64,000 nt of DNA from Stenotrophomonas indicatrix (GCF_002750975.1 NZ_PEJS01000002.1:1-64000), one strand, 5' to 3'. Shown: positions 44,852 to 53,992, counted from the first letter of the stretch. Notes: generated by a model from the letters alone, not told the origin. Translations and numbers: made by a program.

Positions 44852-46279
44852 ATGTCCCTGCTCCGGCGCAAGTCCCTAGATTCCGTCACCGTCCATGAAG
44901 CCGGCCGGCGCCTGGTCCCGACCCTCAGCTGGCCGCACCTGATCGCGCTGGGCATCGGCGCCATCGTCGGCACCGGCATCTACACCCTGATCGGCGTGGG
45001 TGCCGACCGCGCTGGCCCGGCCGTGCTGATCTCCTTCGCCATCGCCGGCGCGGTGTGTGCCTGCGCGGCATTGGCCTACGCAGAGCTGTCCACGATGATG
45101 CCTGCCGCCGGCAGCGCCTATACCTACAGCTACAGTGCCCTGGGCGAAGTGTTTGCCTGGGTGGTGGGCTGGAGCCTGATCCTGGAGTACTCGCTGGTGG
45201 TGAGTACCGTGGCGGTCGGCTGGTCCGGCTATTTCGTCGGCTTCCTGGAATGGGTGCATACCCAGTTCGGCTGGGACCTGCGCCTGCCGGCGATGCTCGC
45301 GGCAGGCCCGCACGTCGATGGCGGCATGATCAACCTGCCCGCCATCGTCATCACCTGGCTGGTGGCCCTGATGCTGATGGCCGGTACCAAGGAAAGCGCC
45401 ACCCTCAACGCGATCCTGGTCGTGTTCAAGCTGATCGCGCTGGCGATCTTCGTGGCGGTGGCCCTGCCGGCGTTCGACGCCAACAACCTGCAGCCGTTCA
45501 TGCCCTACGGATTCGCCAAGACGCTGGGCCCGGATGGCGTCGAACGCGGCGTGATGGCGGCAGCGGCGATCATCTTCTTCGCGTTCTACGGCTTCGACGC
45601 GATTTCCACCGCCGCCGAAGAAACCAAGAACCCCGGGCGCGACCTGTCCATCGGCATCATCGGCTCGATGGTCGGCTGCACCATCGTGTACGTGCTGGTG
45701 GCGCTGGCCGCGATCGGTGCGATGAGCTACACCGTGTTCGGCCAGAGTGCCGAGCCGCTGGCATTGATCATGCGCCAGCTGGGCCAGCCCACCGCCGCGA
45801 TGTTGATCGGCGTGATCGCGATCATCGCCCTGCCGACCGTCTTGCTGGCCTTCCTGTACGGCCAGAGCCGCATCTTCTTCGTCATGAGCCGCGATGGACT
45901 GCTGCCGCGTGGCCTGTCCAAGGTCAACGCACGTACCGGCACGCCGGTGGCGACCACGCTGTTCACTGCCCTGGTGGTGTCGGCACTGGCCGGCGTTGCA
46001 CGCCTGGACGAGATCGCCGCACTGGCCAATGCCGGTACCCTGGCCGCGTTCACCGCCGTTGGCATCTGCCTGGTGGTGCTGCGCGTGCGTGAGCCGAACC
46101 GCGAGCGTACATTCCGCACGCCGTTGGCCTTCATTGTCGGCCCGCTGGCGGCGCTGGGCTGCATCTACCTGTTCGTCAGCCTGCCGCACACCACCCAGCT
46201 GTACTTCCTGGCGTGGAACGTCGTCGGCCTGGTGCTGTACTTCGCCTACAGCCGTCGCAACGCGCTGATCGGCCGGTAA
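44852..46279 (+). CDS. APC-superfamily amino-acid permease (cationic amino-acid transporter type)
   Basis: This 475-residue inner-membrane protein has about twelve hydrophobic segments. It starts with the family's HLIALGIGAIVGTGIYTLIG and ELSTMMPAAGSAYTYSY, and has FFAFYGFDAISTAAEETKNPGRDL in the middle, close to bacterial YfnA/CAT permeases. It should import amino acids with protons. The ATG at 44852 gives the usual short basic N-terminus (MSLLRRKSL). An in-frame ATG at 44768 is possible. A SMAG palindrome follows the stop. Confidence 0.9.
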   Translation: MSLLRRKSLDSVTVHEAGRRLVPTLSWPHLIALGIGAIVGTGIYTLIGVGADRAGPAVLISFAIAGAVCACAALAYAELSTMMPAAGSAYTYSYSALGEVFAWVVGWSLILEYSLVVSTVAVGWSGYFVGFLEWVHTQFGWDLRLPAMLAAGPHVDGGMINLPAIVITWLVALMLMAGTKESATLNAILVVFKLIALAIFVAVALPAFDANNLQPFMPYGFAKTLGPDGVERGVMAAAAIIFFAFYGFDAISTAAEETKNPGRDLSIGIIGSMVGCTIVYVLVALAAIGAMSYTVFGQSAEPLALIMRQLGQPTAAMLIGVIAIIALPTVLLAFLYGQSRIFFVMSRDGLLPRGLSKVNARTGTPVATTLFTALVVSALAGVARLDEIAALANAGTLAAFTAVGICLVVLRVREPNRERTFRTPLAFIVGPLAALGCIYLFVSLPHTTQLYFLAWNVVGLVLYFAYSRRNALIGR

Positions 46280-46281
46280 AG

Positions 46282-46304
46282 GTAGCGCCGGGCCATGCCC
46301 GGCG
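46282..46304 (+). repeat. SMAG/REP palindrome, GCGCCGGGC type
   Basis: GTAGCGCCGGGCCATGCCCG followed by GCG begins 3 bases after the permease stop. A short remnant, GTGCCGGCACTAC, follows at about 46316 and looks like a deletion derivative of the GCCGGCC type. Confidence 0.8.
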
Positions 46305-46338
46305 GTCTTTGGGTCGTGCCGGCACTACCGCAGGGCGG

Positions 46339-47580
46339 CTAACCGCCCTGCTTTGCCGCGTAGTCCTGCGCCTGACGCATCACCCGCAGTAGGTTTCCGC
46401 CCCAGATGGCGGCGATCTGTTGTTCGCTGTACCCCTTGCGCAGCAGCCACGCGGTGATCTTCGGCAGCTGGCTGACATCGGGCAGGTCGCTCAGGCCACC
46501 ACCGCCATCCCAGTCCAGACCGATGCCGACGTGCTCGGGACCGACCACCTTCAGGATGTGCTCGAAATGGGCGAAGAAGTCGTCCAGGCTGGCGTGGCGC
46601 ACCGGGTGTTCGTGGTCCAGTGCCTGCTCGGCCTTCTGCAGCGCCACACCCTGTTCGATGGTCATGCCTTCCCAGCCACCCAGCTGCTTGCTCAGGGCTT
46701 CTTCGGCCTGCTTGCGCTCGGGCGACTTGGCGGTGTCGATCAGGTAGCCGCCGTACGCGTTCACCTGGATCACCCCGCCAGCCTTGGCCAGCTTGCGCAG
46801 GCGCGCGTCATCAAGATTGCGTGGGTGGTCGTAGACCGCCTTGGCCGAGCTGTGCGACAGCACGAACGGCACCGGCATCATCGCCAGCAGATCGTCGAAC
46901 ACGGCATCGGAGGCGTGCGACTGGTCGATGACGATGCCCAGCTTCACCGCCTCGCGCACCAGGTCCTTGCCAGCCGGGCTCAGGCCCTTCCATTCAGCCC
47001 CCTTGGGATCGGTGGCCGAATCGGCGAACTCGTTGTTGGCGAAGTGCACGGTGCTGAGCAGGCGCAGGCCCGCACGGTGATAGAACGACAGCAGGCTGGG
47101 ATCGGCCACCAGCGGACTGGCGTTCTCCATGCTGATGTAGACCACGCGCTTGCCGGCGGCCTTGATCCGCGCCGCGTCATCGGCGGTCAGCGCCAATGCG
47201 AAGCGCTCCGGATTGGCGGCCAGCATCTGCCGGATCTCCAGCAACCGCTGCAGGCCGTGGTCGCGCTCGGCCAGATGCGCGGCGGCCGTGCGGTCGCCCT
47301 GGTCGGTATAGATCGCCCAGAAGCCGCCATCAAGCGCACCTTCGACCATGCGCGGGTAGTCCACCTGCGAGAGCGCGTTGCGGTCGTGCCGCTGCTCGAT
47401 GTCGAAGCCGTCGCGGCCGAAGTTGGCCGGCGTATCCAGATGGCTGTCCAGGGTCAGCAGGCGCTGCTGCAGTGCCTTGGCACGGGCCAGCTCCTGCGCG
47501 CTGAAGTCGATGGCATGGGCGGACAGCGGCGCACTCAGCGCCAGGGCGAGCAGCAGGGACAGACGACGCAACGACGGCAT
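46339..47580 (-). CDS. Membrane dipeptidase, peptidase family M19
   Basis: This 413-residue exported metallopeptidase has a signal peptide (about residues 1-23, ending LSAHA). It has the M19 zinc-binding motif LDSHLDTP (His-x-Asp), a central IDQSHASD histidine motif, FVLSHSSAKAVYDHPRN and the C-terminal HVGIGLDWDGGGG. It cleaves dipeptides, possibly from peptidoglycan or the diet, in the periplasm. The ATG at 47580 has GGTGG at good spacing. An ATG two codons upstream is also possible. It is convergent with the permease gene. Confidence 0.9.
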   Translation of the reverse strand: MPSLRRLSLLLALALSAPLSAHAIDFSAQELARAKALQQRLLTLDSHLDTPANFGRDGFDIEQRHDRNALSQVDYPRMVEGALDGGFWAIYTDQGDRTAAAHLAERDHGLQRLLEIRQMLAANPERFALALTADDAARIKAAGKRVVYISMENASPLVADPSLLSFYHRAGLRLLSTVHFANNEFADSATDPKGAEWKGLSPAGKDLVREAVKLGIVIDQSHASDAVFDDLLAMMPVPFVLSHSSAKAVYDHPRNLDDARLRKLAKAGGVIQVNAYGGYLIDTAKSPERKQAEEALSKQLGGWEGMTIEQGVALQKAEQALDHEHPVRHASLDDFFAHFEHILKVVGPEHVGIGLDWDGGGGLSDLPDVSQLPKITAWLLRKGYSEQQIAAIWGGNLLRVMRQAQDYAAKQGG

Positions 47581-47736
47581 GGGCATCCACCGGCAATGGG
47601 AAGGACACGACCATAGCGCCGCGACGGCCAACGCCGGTAGTGCCGTATTGACCCGCCAGCTCCATTACACTCGCCGGCAGCCGATAAGTCAGCGTGCAGC
47701 ACCGCGTGCTGCGTCGACCATGGAATGGAAGCATCG

Positions 47737-48555
47737 ATGTCGAACTCCCAGCCTCCGGCGCTGCCCGTGCAGGGCCAGGCGCCTGTCCCCGCCAACACGG
47801 TCACCGTCGAGCAGCTCAAGCGTGATGTGCTGCCAACGTTGTTTGCCGGTCGTACCGACATCGGCCGCTATGGCCCGGCCGACCTGGCCAGCGCCAGCGC
47901 CGAGCCGGCCTGGCAGGATGGCAGCGCCAACGCACTGGCCCAGGCGCTTGCCGAACTGGTCAGCCGGCTGTCCGAACACGATCCCAATGCGCTGCTGCAG
48001 CGCGCGGGATGGTGGGAGCGGTTCACCGGTGCCGATATCGAAGAACGCCTGCGCCGTCGCATTGCCATGGGCAGCAACGGCAATGTCCTGGCCAGGATCG
48101 AGCGCGAAGCCATCGCCGTGCGTGCCAGCGTCGATCGACTGGATGCGCAGCTGCTCGAGCATGACGTGCAGGGGGTGCGACTGCAGGTGTACATCGATGC
48201 AGGCGTGCAGTTCCTGCAGGAGCTGCCAGCGGCCGTGGACAGCGACGATGGCGCGCCGGTGCTCGACCGTCCGGTCGAGCGGCTGCAACGCCGCGTAGCC
48301 AATCTGACCGCGCTGCTGGCCAGCCATTCGATGAGCCGGATGCAGGTGCAGCTGGCACGCAGCCATGCCATCGACCTGCTGGACCGTTACAGCGAGACGG
48401 TGCAGATCCTGTTGCCGATCTGGCGCCAGACCATCCAGGCGCTGCACAACAGCGACAACGCCAGCCCGCAGATGATCGCCAGCGCGGCCCAGGCACAGGA
48501 CCAGCTGAAACAGGCCCTGCAGCAGTTGCTGCGCACATCGGCGGTGCCGGCATGA
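47737..48555 (+). CDS. TelA-like (toxic anion resistance family) protein
   Basis: This 272-residue soluble protein is mostly helical. The segment from about residue 145, VYIDAGVQFLQELPAA...RLQRRVANLTALLASHSMSR, and the later ETVQILLPIWRQTIQAL resemble the TelA/KlaA family, whose name comes from tellurite resistance but whose real function is unclear. The ATG at 47737 follows GGAA with 6-base spacing. It overlaps the next gene by 4 bases (ATGA), so the two work as a pair. Family assignment is by pattern and needs a profile search. Confidence 0.6.
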   Translation: MSNSQPPALPVQGQAPVPANTVTVEQLKRDVLPTLFAGRTDIGRYGPADLASASAEPAWQDGSANALAQALAELVSRLSEHDPNALLQRAGWWERFTGADIEERLRRRIAMGSNGNVLARIEREAIAVRASVDRLDAQLLEHDVQGVRLQVYIDAGVQFLQELPAAVDSDDGAPVLDRPVERLQRRVANLTALLASHSMSRMQVQLARSHAIDLLDRYSETVQILLPIWRQTIQALHNSDNASPQMIASAAQAQDQLKQALQQLLRTSAVPA

Positions 48556-49418
48556 GCGCGCCGGTACGCGATCCGCTGCAGATCCCGCCGGATCTGCAGG
48601 CGCGGGTGGAGGCTGTTCCGGGCCTGCGCGCGTTCTACCGGCGGGCCTCGCTGCTGCGGGTCTTCGGCCTGGCCTGCCTTCCGCTGGCGGCAACGGCGCT
48701 GTCCTGCATGGCGCTGGCATTTACCGGCACCGAGCTGGGCCCCCCGTCGTGGGCACAGGTGCCGGCCGGCTATGGATCGAAGGACACGGGCAGGCAGTTG
48801 CTCATCCTGCTGGTCATGACCCCCTTGCTGCTGGTGTGGATGTTCTTCGGCGTGCGCGACCTGCTCAGCCGCCATCGCCTTCGCCGCTTCGCCTGGTCAT
48901 TCGCGCTGGGTTCGATGCTGCTGTGCGGTGCCTGGGGAAGCATGGGCATCACCGCACCCGCCATGGGCCAGGGCGATCGCCTCTACCATCGCCAGCTGGA
49001 CGCGCTGATCGCCGGTCCAGACTTCAGCGGCTTCAGCCCCCAGTGGCAGGCCTATCTGCGTGCACAGCAGGAGCTTCCCTACGGCGTCGCCTCGTCGGCC
49101 GTGGTCGCCACTGCCCGTGCGTTGGCCAATGGCGAAGACATCGGTGTTCCGGTATCGCCGGCAATGCAGTCCCGCTTCGAGAAGGCAGCAGGGCTGCCCC
49201 GCTCTGAACGGTCGCAGCGATGGCATCAGCAGCGTCTGCTGGGCTGGCTTCTGTTCGACGTCGGCTGGGTGCTCGCGCTGCTCGCGGTTCCGGCGCTGCT
49301 TGCGCTGGGCGCGGTGGCGATCGTGCTCGGCCACCATCTGCGGCGCAGGTCCGAGGTGATCAACGGGTTGCTGCAGCAGCTGCAGCCGGTTCCTGCGCCG
49401 CCACGCGCGCAGCCCTGA
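48552..49418 (+). CDS. Membrane protein of unknown function, partner of the TelA-like protein
   Basis: This 288-residue protein has four likely membrane segments: two near the N-terminus (about residues 38-58 and 83-101), one at about 114-134, and one near the C-terminus (about 235-260). A periplasmic or cytoplasmic loop of about 90 residues lies between the last two. No family is recognised. Its start overlaps the TelA-like gene by 4 bases, so a joint role at the membrane is likely. In other bacteria TelA proteins are often paired with XpaC. This protein does not look like XpaC. Confidence 0.65.
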   Translation: MSAPVRDPLQIPPDLQARVEAVPGLRAFYRRASLLRVFGLACLPLAATALSCMALAFTGTELGPPSWAQVPAGYGSKDTGRQLLILLVMTPLLLVWMFFGVRDLLSRHRLRRFAWSFALGSMLLCGAWGSMGITAPAMGQGDRLYHRQLDALIAGPDFSGFSPQWQAYLRAQQELPYGVASSAVVATARALANGEDIGVPVSPAMQSRFEKAAGLPRSERSQRWHQQRLLGWLLFDVGWVLALLAVPALLALGAVAIVLGHHLRRRSEVINGLLQQLQPVPAPPRAQP

Positions 49419-49450
49419 GGCTGGCGCGCGGGGGCAGTCTTCGGCGCTGT

Positions 49451-49484
49451 GTGGGGGAGCCGGGCATCGCCCGGCTCCACACCC
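49451..49484. repeat. REP-like hairpin between convergent genes
   Basis: GGAGCCGGGC-ATC-GCCCGGCTCC forms a 10-bp perfect stem flanked by GTGTGGG and CACACCCC. It lies in the 72-bp gap between the membrane gene and rlmI. It resembles a degenerate SMAG unit and may also act as a transcription stop for both genes, although there is no T-tract. Confidence 0.6.
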
Positions 49485-49490
49485 CGCAGG

Positions 49491-50660
49491 TCAGTCCACC
49501 ACGCGGCAGAACACGGCCTTCAGGTAACGCGATTCCTGCACGTGGGCCATGAACGGATGGTCCGGGCCGGCGCCGGCCACCTTCAGGATCTGGATGGTGC
49601 GGCCGGAGAAGTACGCCGCACGACGCAGCATGTCCAGGAACTGGTCCTCGGCCACCAGGCCGGTGCAGGAGAACGTGGCGAACAGGCCACCGGGCTTGAC
49701 CACGCCCAGCGCCAGCTTGTTCATGTCCAGGTACTTCTTCAGCGCGGTGATCACCTGGTCGCGGTCGCGGGTCATCTTCGCCGGGTCCAGGATCACCACG
49801 TCGTACTGCTCACCACGGTTGGCCGCATCGCGCAGCCACGGGAAGATGTCGGACTGGACGAACTTCGGGCGCACGTTGTTCAGACGTGAATTGCCCTTGG
49901 CGATCTGGATGACGTCCTCATCGATGTCGATGCCGACCACTTCCGATGCACCGCGCGCGGCCGCGTACACGGCGAAACCGCCGGTGTTGCAGCACAGGTC
50001 GAGCACGCTCTTGCCTTCCACCTGCTGGCTCAGCCACTCACGGTTCTCGCGCTGGTCGGCGAAGAAACCGGTCTTGTGCGCACCGGCCGGGTCGGCGCGG
50101 AACTTGATGCCGTACTCGGTGATCACCGACGCTTCGGTGGTGGTGTTGCCGTGGAAATCGAAGCTTTCCTGCTTCTGCACGTGTTCGTCGGCGAAGCTGT
50201 GGAAGCGGCAACCCGGGAACTGTTCACGCAGGGCGTCGTAGATCCATTCGCGGTGGCGGAACATGCCGGCGGCGAAGAACTCCACCACCACCAGGTCGCC
50301 GTAGCGGTCGACCACCAGGCCGGACAGGCCATCGCCCTCGCTGTGCACCACGCGCCAGGCGTCGGACACCGCATCGAGCTTGAGCACCTCACGACGCAGC
50401 GACACCGCCTGGGCGATCTTGCGCGAGAACCAGCCGGCATCCAGCGGGATCTGCGGGTCGGTTTCGAGGATGCGTACGGCAATACGCGAATGCCCGTTGT
50501 AGAAGCCACGGCCGATGAACTCGCCATCCACGCCGACGACATCGACGAGGGAGCCGGGCTTGGGCCGGACGGTCGGCTTCTCGACCAGTTTCTGGAAGAT
50601 CCACGGGTGGCTGGAACGCCACGCGTTCTTGAGGCGGACAACGGGAAGGGGGGTATTCAT
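49491..50660 (-). CDS. rlmI: 23S rRNA m5C methyltransferase RlmI-type
   Basis: This 389-residue SAM-dependent methyltransferase has an N-terminal PUA-like domain (about residues 1-75), the SAM motif VLDLCCNTGGFAVYAA, DVVILDPAKM and the catalytic-cysteine motif FATFSCTGLV near the C-terminus. RlmI methylates a cytosine in 23S rRNA. The ATG at 50660 gives the family start MNTPLPVVRLKNAWRSSHPWIF. The long frame upstream belongs to other genes' shadows. It is divergent from the Alx gene and its riboswitch. Confidence 0.88.
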   Translation of the reverse strand: MNTPLPVVRLKNAWRSSHPWIFQKLVEKPTVRPKPGSLVDVVGVDGEFIGRGFYNGHSRIAVRILETDPQIPLDAGWFSRKIAQAVSLRREVLKLDAVSDAWRVVHSEGDGLSGLVVDRYGDLVVVEFFAAGMFRHREWIYDALREQFPGCRFHSFADEHVQKQESFDFHGNTTTEASVITEYGIKFRADPAGAHKTGFFADQRENREWLSQQVEGKSVLDLCCNTGGFAVYAAARGASEVVGIDIDEDVIQIAKGNSRLNNVRPKFVQSDIFPWLRDAANRGEQYDVVILDPAKMTRDRDQVITALKKYLDMNKLALGVVKPGGLFATFSCTGLVAEDQFLDMLRRAAYFSGRTIQILKVAGAGPDHPFMAHVQESRYLKAVFCRVVD

Positions 50661-50716
50661 CCACCTATTGTAGCCGGGGGGCATGGGGCGCCGGAAATCC
50701 GGTGAAGGCCCGGCAT

Positions 50717-50745
50717 TTGACGCCGGCCCGGCCAGGCCGCAGAAT
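50717..50745 (+). promoter_or_regulatory. Promoter for the Mn riboswitch-alx unit
   Basis: TTGACG (50717-50722), a 17-nt spacer and CAGAAT (50740-50745) place the transcription start near 50752, just at the 5' edge of the riboswitch. The spacing supports both calls. Confidence 0.65.
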
Positions 50746-50753
50746 CGGCGGCA

Positions 50754-50888
50754 GAAGGGGAGTAGCTCCCAGACGTTGTCGCCGTCAATTCGAGCCCGCA
50801 GGCTCCGGTGCAACGGCAGTTCCGGCCCATCGGAACTGCGAGCGAGACCTTCGCCGTACTGGCGAAGCTCTGTCCCTGGATCCCCTCC
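50754..50888 (+). ncRNA. yybP-ykoY manganese riboswitch
   Basis: The leader of the TerC-family gene has the class's two hallmark loops: AGGGGAGTAGC at the 5' side (from 50756) and GCGAGACCTTCGCC at the 3' side. A closing helix GGGGA (50757-50761) with TCCCC (50881-50885) joins them, and intervening hairpins (CGAGCC..., CAGTTCC...GGAACTG) lie between. In the yybP-ykoY class these loops bind Mn2+, and the class often sits before alx/terC and mntP exporters. Here it should raise alx expression when manganese is high. How it acts (translation or termination) cannot be told from sequence alone. About 65 bases lie between it and the start codon. Confidence 0.85.
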
Positions 50889-50954
50889 CGATCCTCCGTT
50901 GCAGATCCTCGCCGTCCGGCTTGAGGCATTTTTCATTTCCCAACGGACAAACCC

Positions 50955-51911
50955 ATGCAGACGATCGGTAATTTGTGGTTGTGGGGCGGCTTCGCAGCGG
51001 TGGTGGTCATCGCCCTGCTGGTCGACCTCGTATTGATGCGCCACGGTGGCCCGCACAAGGTCACTTTCAAGGAAGCCCTGTGGTGGTCCATCGGCTGGGT
51101 CGCGCTGGCGCTGGCCTTCAACGGCGGCCTCTGGTTCTACCTGAACGAGACCGCCGGCCAGGTCGTGGCCAACAAGGTCGGCCTGGAGTTCCTGACCGGC
51201 TATCTGGTCGAGAAGGCGCTGGCGGTGGACAACATCTTTGTCTTCCTGATGATCATGAGCTACTTCGCGGTGCCGGAGGAACAGCGCCAGAAGGTGCTGA
51301 TCATCGGCATCCTGGGTGCGATCGTGCTGCGTACGATCATGATCTTCGCCGGTAGCGTGCTGATCACCCAGTTCCACTGGCTGCTCTATGTATTCGGCGC
51401 CTTCCTGCTCTTCACCGGCTGGAAGATGTGGTTCGCCGCGGGCCAGGAGCCTGACCTGGAAGCCAACCCGGCCCTGCGCTGGATGCGCAAGCACCTGCGC
51501 CTGCTGCCGGACTACGAAGGCAACGCGATGAGCGTCAAGCGCGACGGCGTGCGCTGGTTCACCCCGCTGTTCGCGGTGCTGATCCTGATCGCGGTGACCG
51601 ACGTGATCTTCGCAGTGGACAGCATCCCGGCGATCTTCGCGATCACCACCGACCCGTTCATCGTGCTGACCTCCAACGTGTTCGCGGTGCTCGGCCTGCG
51701 TGCGATGTTCTTCCTGCTGGCCGGCATGGCCGACCGCTTCCACCTGCTGCCGTACGGCCTGGCCCTGGTGCTGGCCTTCATCGGCATCAAGATGATGATC
51801 ATCGACCTGTTCAAGATCCCGACCCCGATCTCGCTGGGCGTGGTCGCGGTGATCATCGCCGCCACGGTGGTGCTGAGCCTGAAGAACCCGCCGAAGGAAG
51901 GCGGCGCCTGA
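50955..51911 (+). CDS. alx: TerC/Alx-family manganese exporter
   Basis: This 318-residue inner-membrane protein has about nine hydrophobic segments and the TerC signature acidic membrane motifs: EKALAVDNIFVFLMI in the first half and VTDVIFAVDSIPAIFAIT in the second, which likely bind the metal. E. coli Alx has the same length and exports Mn2+. A yybP-ykoY riboswitch in the leader ties it to manganese. It ends about 107 bases before the rhomboid gene on the same strand. Confidence 0.88.
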   Translation: MQTIGNLWLWGGFAAVVVIALLVDLVLMRHGGPHKVTFKEALWWSIGWVALALAFNGGLWFYLNETAGQVVANKVGLEFLTGYLVEKALAVDNIFVFLMIMSYFAVPEEQRQKVLIIGILGAIVLRTIMIFAGSVLITQFHWLLYVFGAFLLFTGWKMWFAAGQEPDLEANPALRWMRKHLRLLPDYEGNAMSVKRDGVRWFTPLFAVLILIAVTDVIFAVDSIPAIFAITTDPFIVLTSNVFAVLGLRAMFFLLAGMADRFHLLPYGLALVLAFIGIKMMIIDLFKIPTPISLGVVAVIIAATVVLSLKNPPKEGGA

Positions 51912-52017
51912 TCCTGGCCGATTGAACGCTGCGGCCGGTGGATTGTCCCGCCGGTCGCAGCCACTCTCCCGCAGCGGTGGCCTTGGTTTCGCGCCGGCCA
52001 CCGCCATTGCTGAGGGT

Positions 52018-52788
52018 ATGAACACGAACGCGCCCCTGCCCGCCGGCGACGCGCCGGCCGCCCGCAACGACCGCACGCGCATCCTGCGCGCCTTCAATGC
52101 CAGCCTGGCCGCCGTGTTGGTGCTGGTGGCCGTGTTCGCCCTGCAGGACCATTTCGACTGGCGGCCCTGGGCGGTCGCACCGTTGGAAGCCAAGGGCCTG
52201 CTCGGCCTGATCGGCGGACCGCTGCTGCATGGCTCGGTCGAACACATCGCCGCCAACAGCTTCGCCATCCTGATCCTCGGCACCCTGGCAGGCAGCGTCT
52301 ATCCCAAAGCCACGCTGCGCGCCCTGCCCCTGCTGTGGCTGGGCTCGGGCATCGGTGCGTGGATGCTCGGCAACCCCGGCAGCTTCCATCTCGGCGCCAG
52401 TGGCGTCACCCACGGCCTGATGTTCCTGCTGGCCAGCCTTGGCCTGCTGCGCCGCGACCGCGCGGCGATCGCCACCGGGCTGATCGGCATGCTGTTCTAC
52501 GGCGGCATGTTGATGACCGTGCTGCCGCATGCCGACGGTGTGTCCTGGCAGTCGCACATGGGCGGAGCCTTCGCCGGCATCATCGCCGCACTGCTGTTCC
52601 GCAACGCCGACCCGCTGCCGCCGCGCCCACGTTACAGCTGGGAGGACGAGGAAGACGAGGTCGAGCCGCTGGCCGATGACGAACTCGAGCCGCCGTCACC
52701 GCAGCGCGTGCCGGTGCTGTGGCAGCCGCGCGAAGGGCAGGACTATGTGGTGATCCCGTTCCGCCGGCCGGAAGACCCGCGCGGTTGA
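52018..52788 (+). CDS. Rhomboid-family intramembrane serine protease
   Basis: This 257-residue membrane protein has about six hydrophobic segments (residues 28-200). It has the rhomboid catalytic serine motif LGASGVTHG and the catalytic histidine in SHMGGAFAG two segments later, plus an early H-x-x-x-N in HGSVEHIAANSF. The C-terminal 50 residues are acidic and hydrophilic (EDEEDEVEPLADDELEPPSP). It cleaves membrane proteins inside the bilayer, and substrates are unknown. The ATG at 52018 was chosen because GAGGG precedes it. Confidence 0.88.
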   Translation: MNTNAPLPAGDAPAARNDRTRILRAFNASLAAVLVLVAVFALQDHFDWRPWAVAPLEAKGLLGLIGGPLLHGSVEHIAANSFAILILGTLAGSVYPKATLRALPLLWLGSGIGAWMLGNPGSFHLGASGVTHGLMFLLASLGLLRRDRAAIATGLIGMLFYGGMLMTVLPHADGVSWQSHMGGAFAGIIAALLFRNADPLPPRPRYSWEDEEDEVEPLADDELEPPSPQRVPVLWQPREGQDYVVIPFRRPEDPRG

Positions 52789-52799
52789 TCGGGTGGATA

Positions 52800-52863
52800 C
52801 GCCGGGCATGGCCCGGCGCTACCGCTTCTGGATGCCTCTGGTAGCGCCGGGCCATGCCCGGCG
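52800..52863. repeat. Inverted pair of SMAG/REP palindromes, GCGCCGGGC type
   Basis: A minus-strand copy (52800-52822, ending CTAC) faces a plus-strand copy (52841-52863, starting GTAG) with 18 bp between them. They fill the gap between the convergent rhomboid and glpQ genes. Confidence 0.87.
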
Positions 52864-52876
52864 GCATTGACGCCGG

Positions 52877-53992
52877 TCAGTTCGCCGCGTTCGCCGCCGC
52901 GCCCGTTCCATCCACCGCCTGCCGGCCCAATGCCGGGTCATCGGTGAAGAAGGCATCGATGCCGGTCGCCAGGTAGGCACGCATCTCCGCGATCGACCCC
53001 TCCGCGTTGCGCGCATTGTCCGCGCCCTTGCGCAGGTTGCTGGCCTGGAAGTGGTTCTCCGGGCGGAAGGTGTACGGAATCACCATCAGGCCCAACGCGT
53101 GCGCATCGCGCACCAGCGCCGTCGGCGTGCCCAGCGCACCGTTGGCATCCAGCGGGATGATCGAGCGCAGCTCAGGGCCGATGCCGTCGGCATAGGCCGC
53201 GATGTCCTTCAGCCCCGCCGGGGTCATCATCTGCGCATAGGTCAGCGCGCCGCCGGCCTTGGCGATGTCGGCCGGCTGGGCGTCGCCCTTCCACAGCAGC
53301 TGCAGCAGGCGGATGTTGTTGCCACGCGGGATCTTGCCGCGCAGGTAGCGCAGGTTGGCCGTCTCGAACGACTGGATGGTGACCGGGCCGACGTTGGTAT
53401 AGGCGTTGCCGCGCAGCGCGGCCAGCAGCGTGTCTTCCATCGGCAGGCCGATCGACTGGAAGTAGGTCGGGTGCTTGATCTCCGGCACCAGGCCGATGCC
53501 ACGGTTGGCACGACCGGCCTGCTGGACCAGGAACGCCAGGATCTCGTCCAGGCTGGCAATGCGGAACTGGCCGTCGTAGGCAGTGCTGCGGAACTCCGGC
53601 AGGCGCTCGCGGGCGTACAGGGTCTTCAGCTCGGCCAGGGTGAAGTCTTCGGTGAACCAGCCTTCGACCGTCTGCCCGTCGATGACCTTGCGGGTCTTCC
53701 GCTTCGCGAATTCCTCGTGCTCGGCCACATCGGTGGTGCCACCGATCTCGTTCTCATGGCGGGCCACCATCACCCCGTCCTTGGTCATCACCAGGTCCGG
53801 TTCGATGTAATCGGCACCGTCGGCGATGGCCTGCGCATAGGCCGCCAGCGTGTGCTCGGGCAGCAGCGCGCTTGCACCGCGGTGGCCGTAGACCGACACC
53901 TTGTGTGCGGCCGGAGGGGAGGATTCAGCACTCATGGCCACCGATGGTGCCACGGCCAGCGACAACAGCAACGCACGACCCCACGACTTCAC
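52877..53992 (-). CDS. glpQ: Periplasmic glycerophosphodiester phosphodiesterase
   Basis: This 371-residue exported enzyme has a signal peptide (about residues 1-21, ending AMSA). The GlpQ catalytic motif YGHRGASALLPEHT follows, with EPDLVMTKDGVMVARHE for metal binding and a late AYLATGIDAFFTDDPALG. It splits glycerophosphodiesters to glycerol-3-phosphate and an alcohol, so it recycles lipid headgroups. It stands alone here, with no glpT nearby. Confidence 0.93.
   Translation of the reverse strand: MKSWGRALLLSLAVAPSVAMSAESSPPAAHKVSVYGHRGASALLPEHTLAAYAQAIADGADYIEPDLVMTKDGVMVARHENEIGGTTDVAEHEEFAKRKTRKVIDGQTVEGWFTEDFTLAELKTLYARERLPEFRSTAYDGQFRIASLDEILAFLVQQAGRANRGIGLVPEIKHPTYFQSIGLPMEDTLLAALRGNAYTNVGPVTIQSFETANLRYLRGKIPRGNNIRLLQLLWKGDAQPADIAKAGGALTYAQMMTPAGLKDIAAYADGIGPELRSIIPLDANGALGTPTALVRDAHALGLMVIPYTFRPENHFQASNLRKGADNARNAEGSIAEMRAYLATGIDAFFTDDPALGRQAVDGTGAAANAAN

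Noticed and set aside
49491..52283. A 930-codon minus-strand frame spanning rlmI, the riboswitch and alx.
   Set aside because: Only the part from 50660 to 49491 matches RlmI. The rest is antisense to alx and the rhomboid gene.
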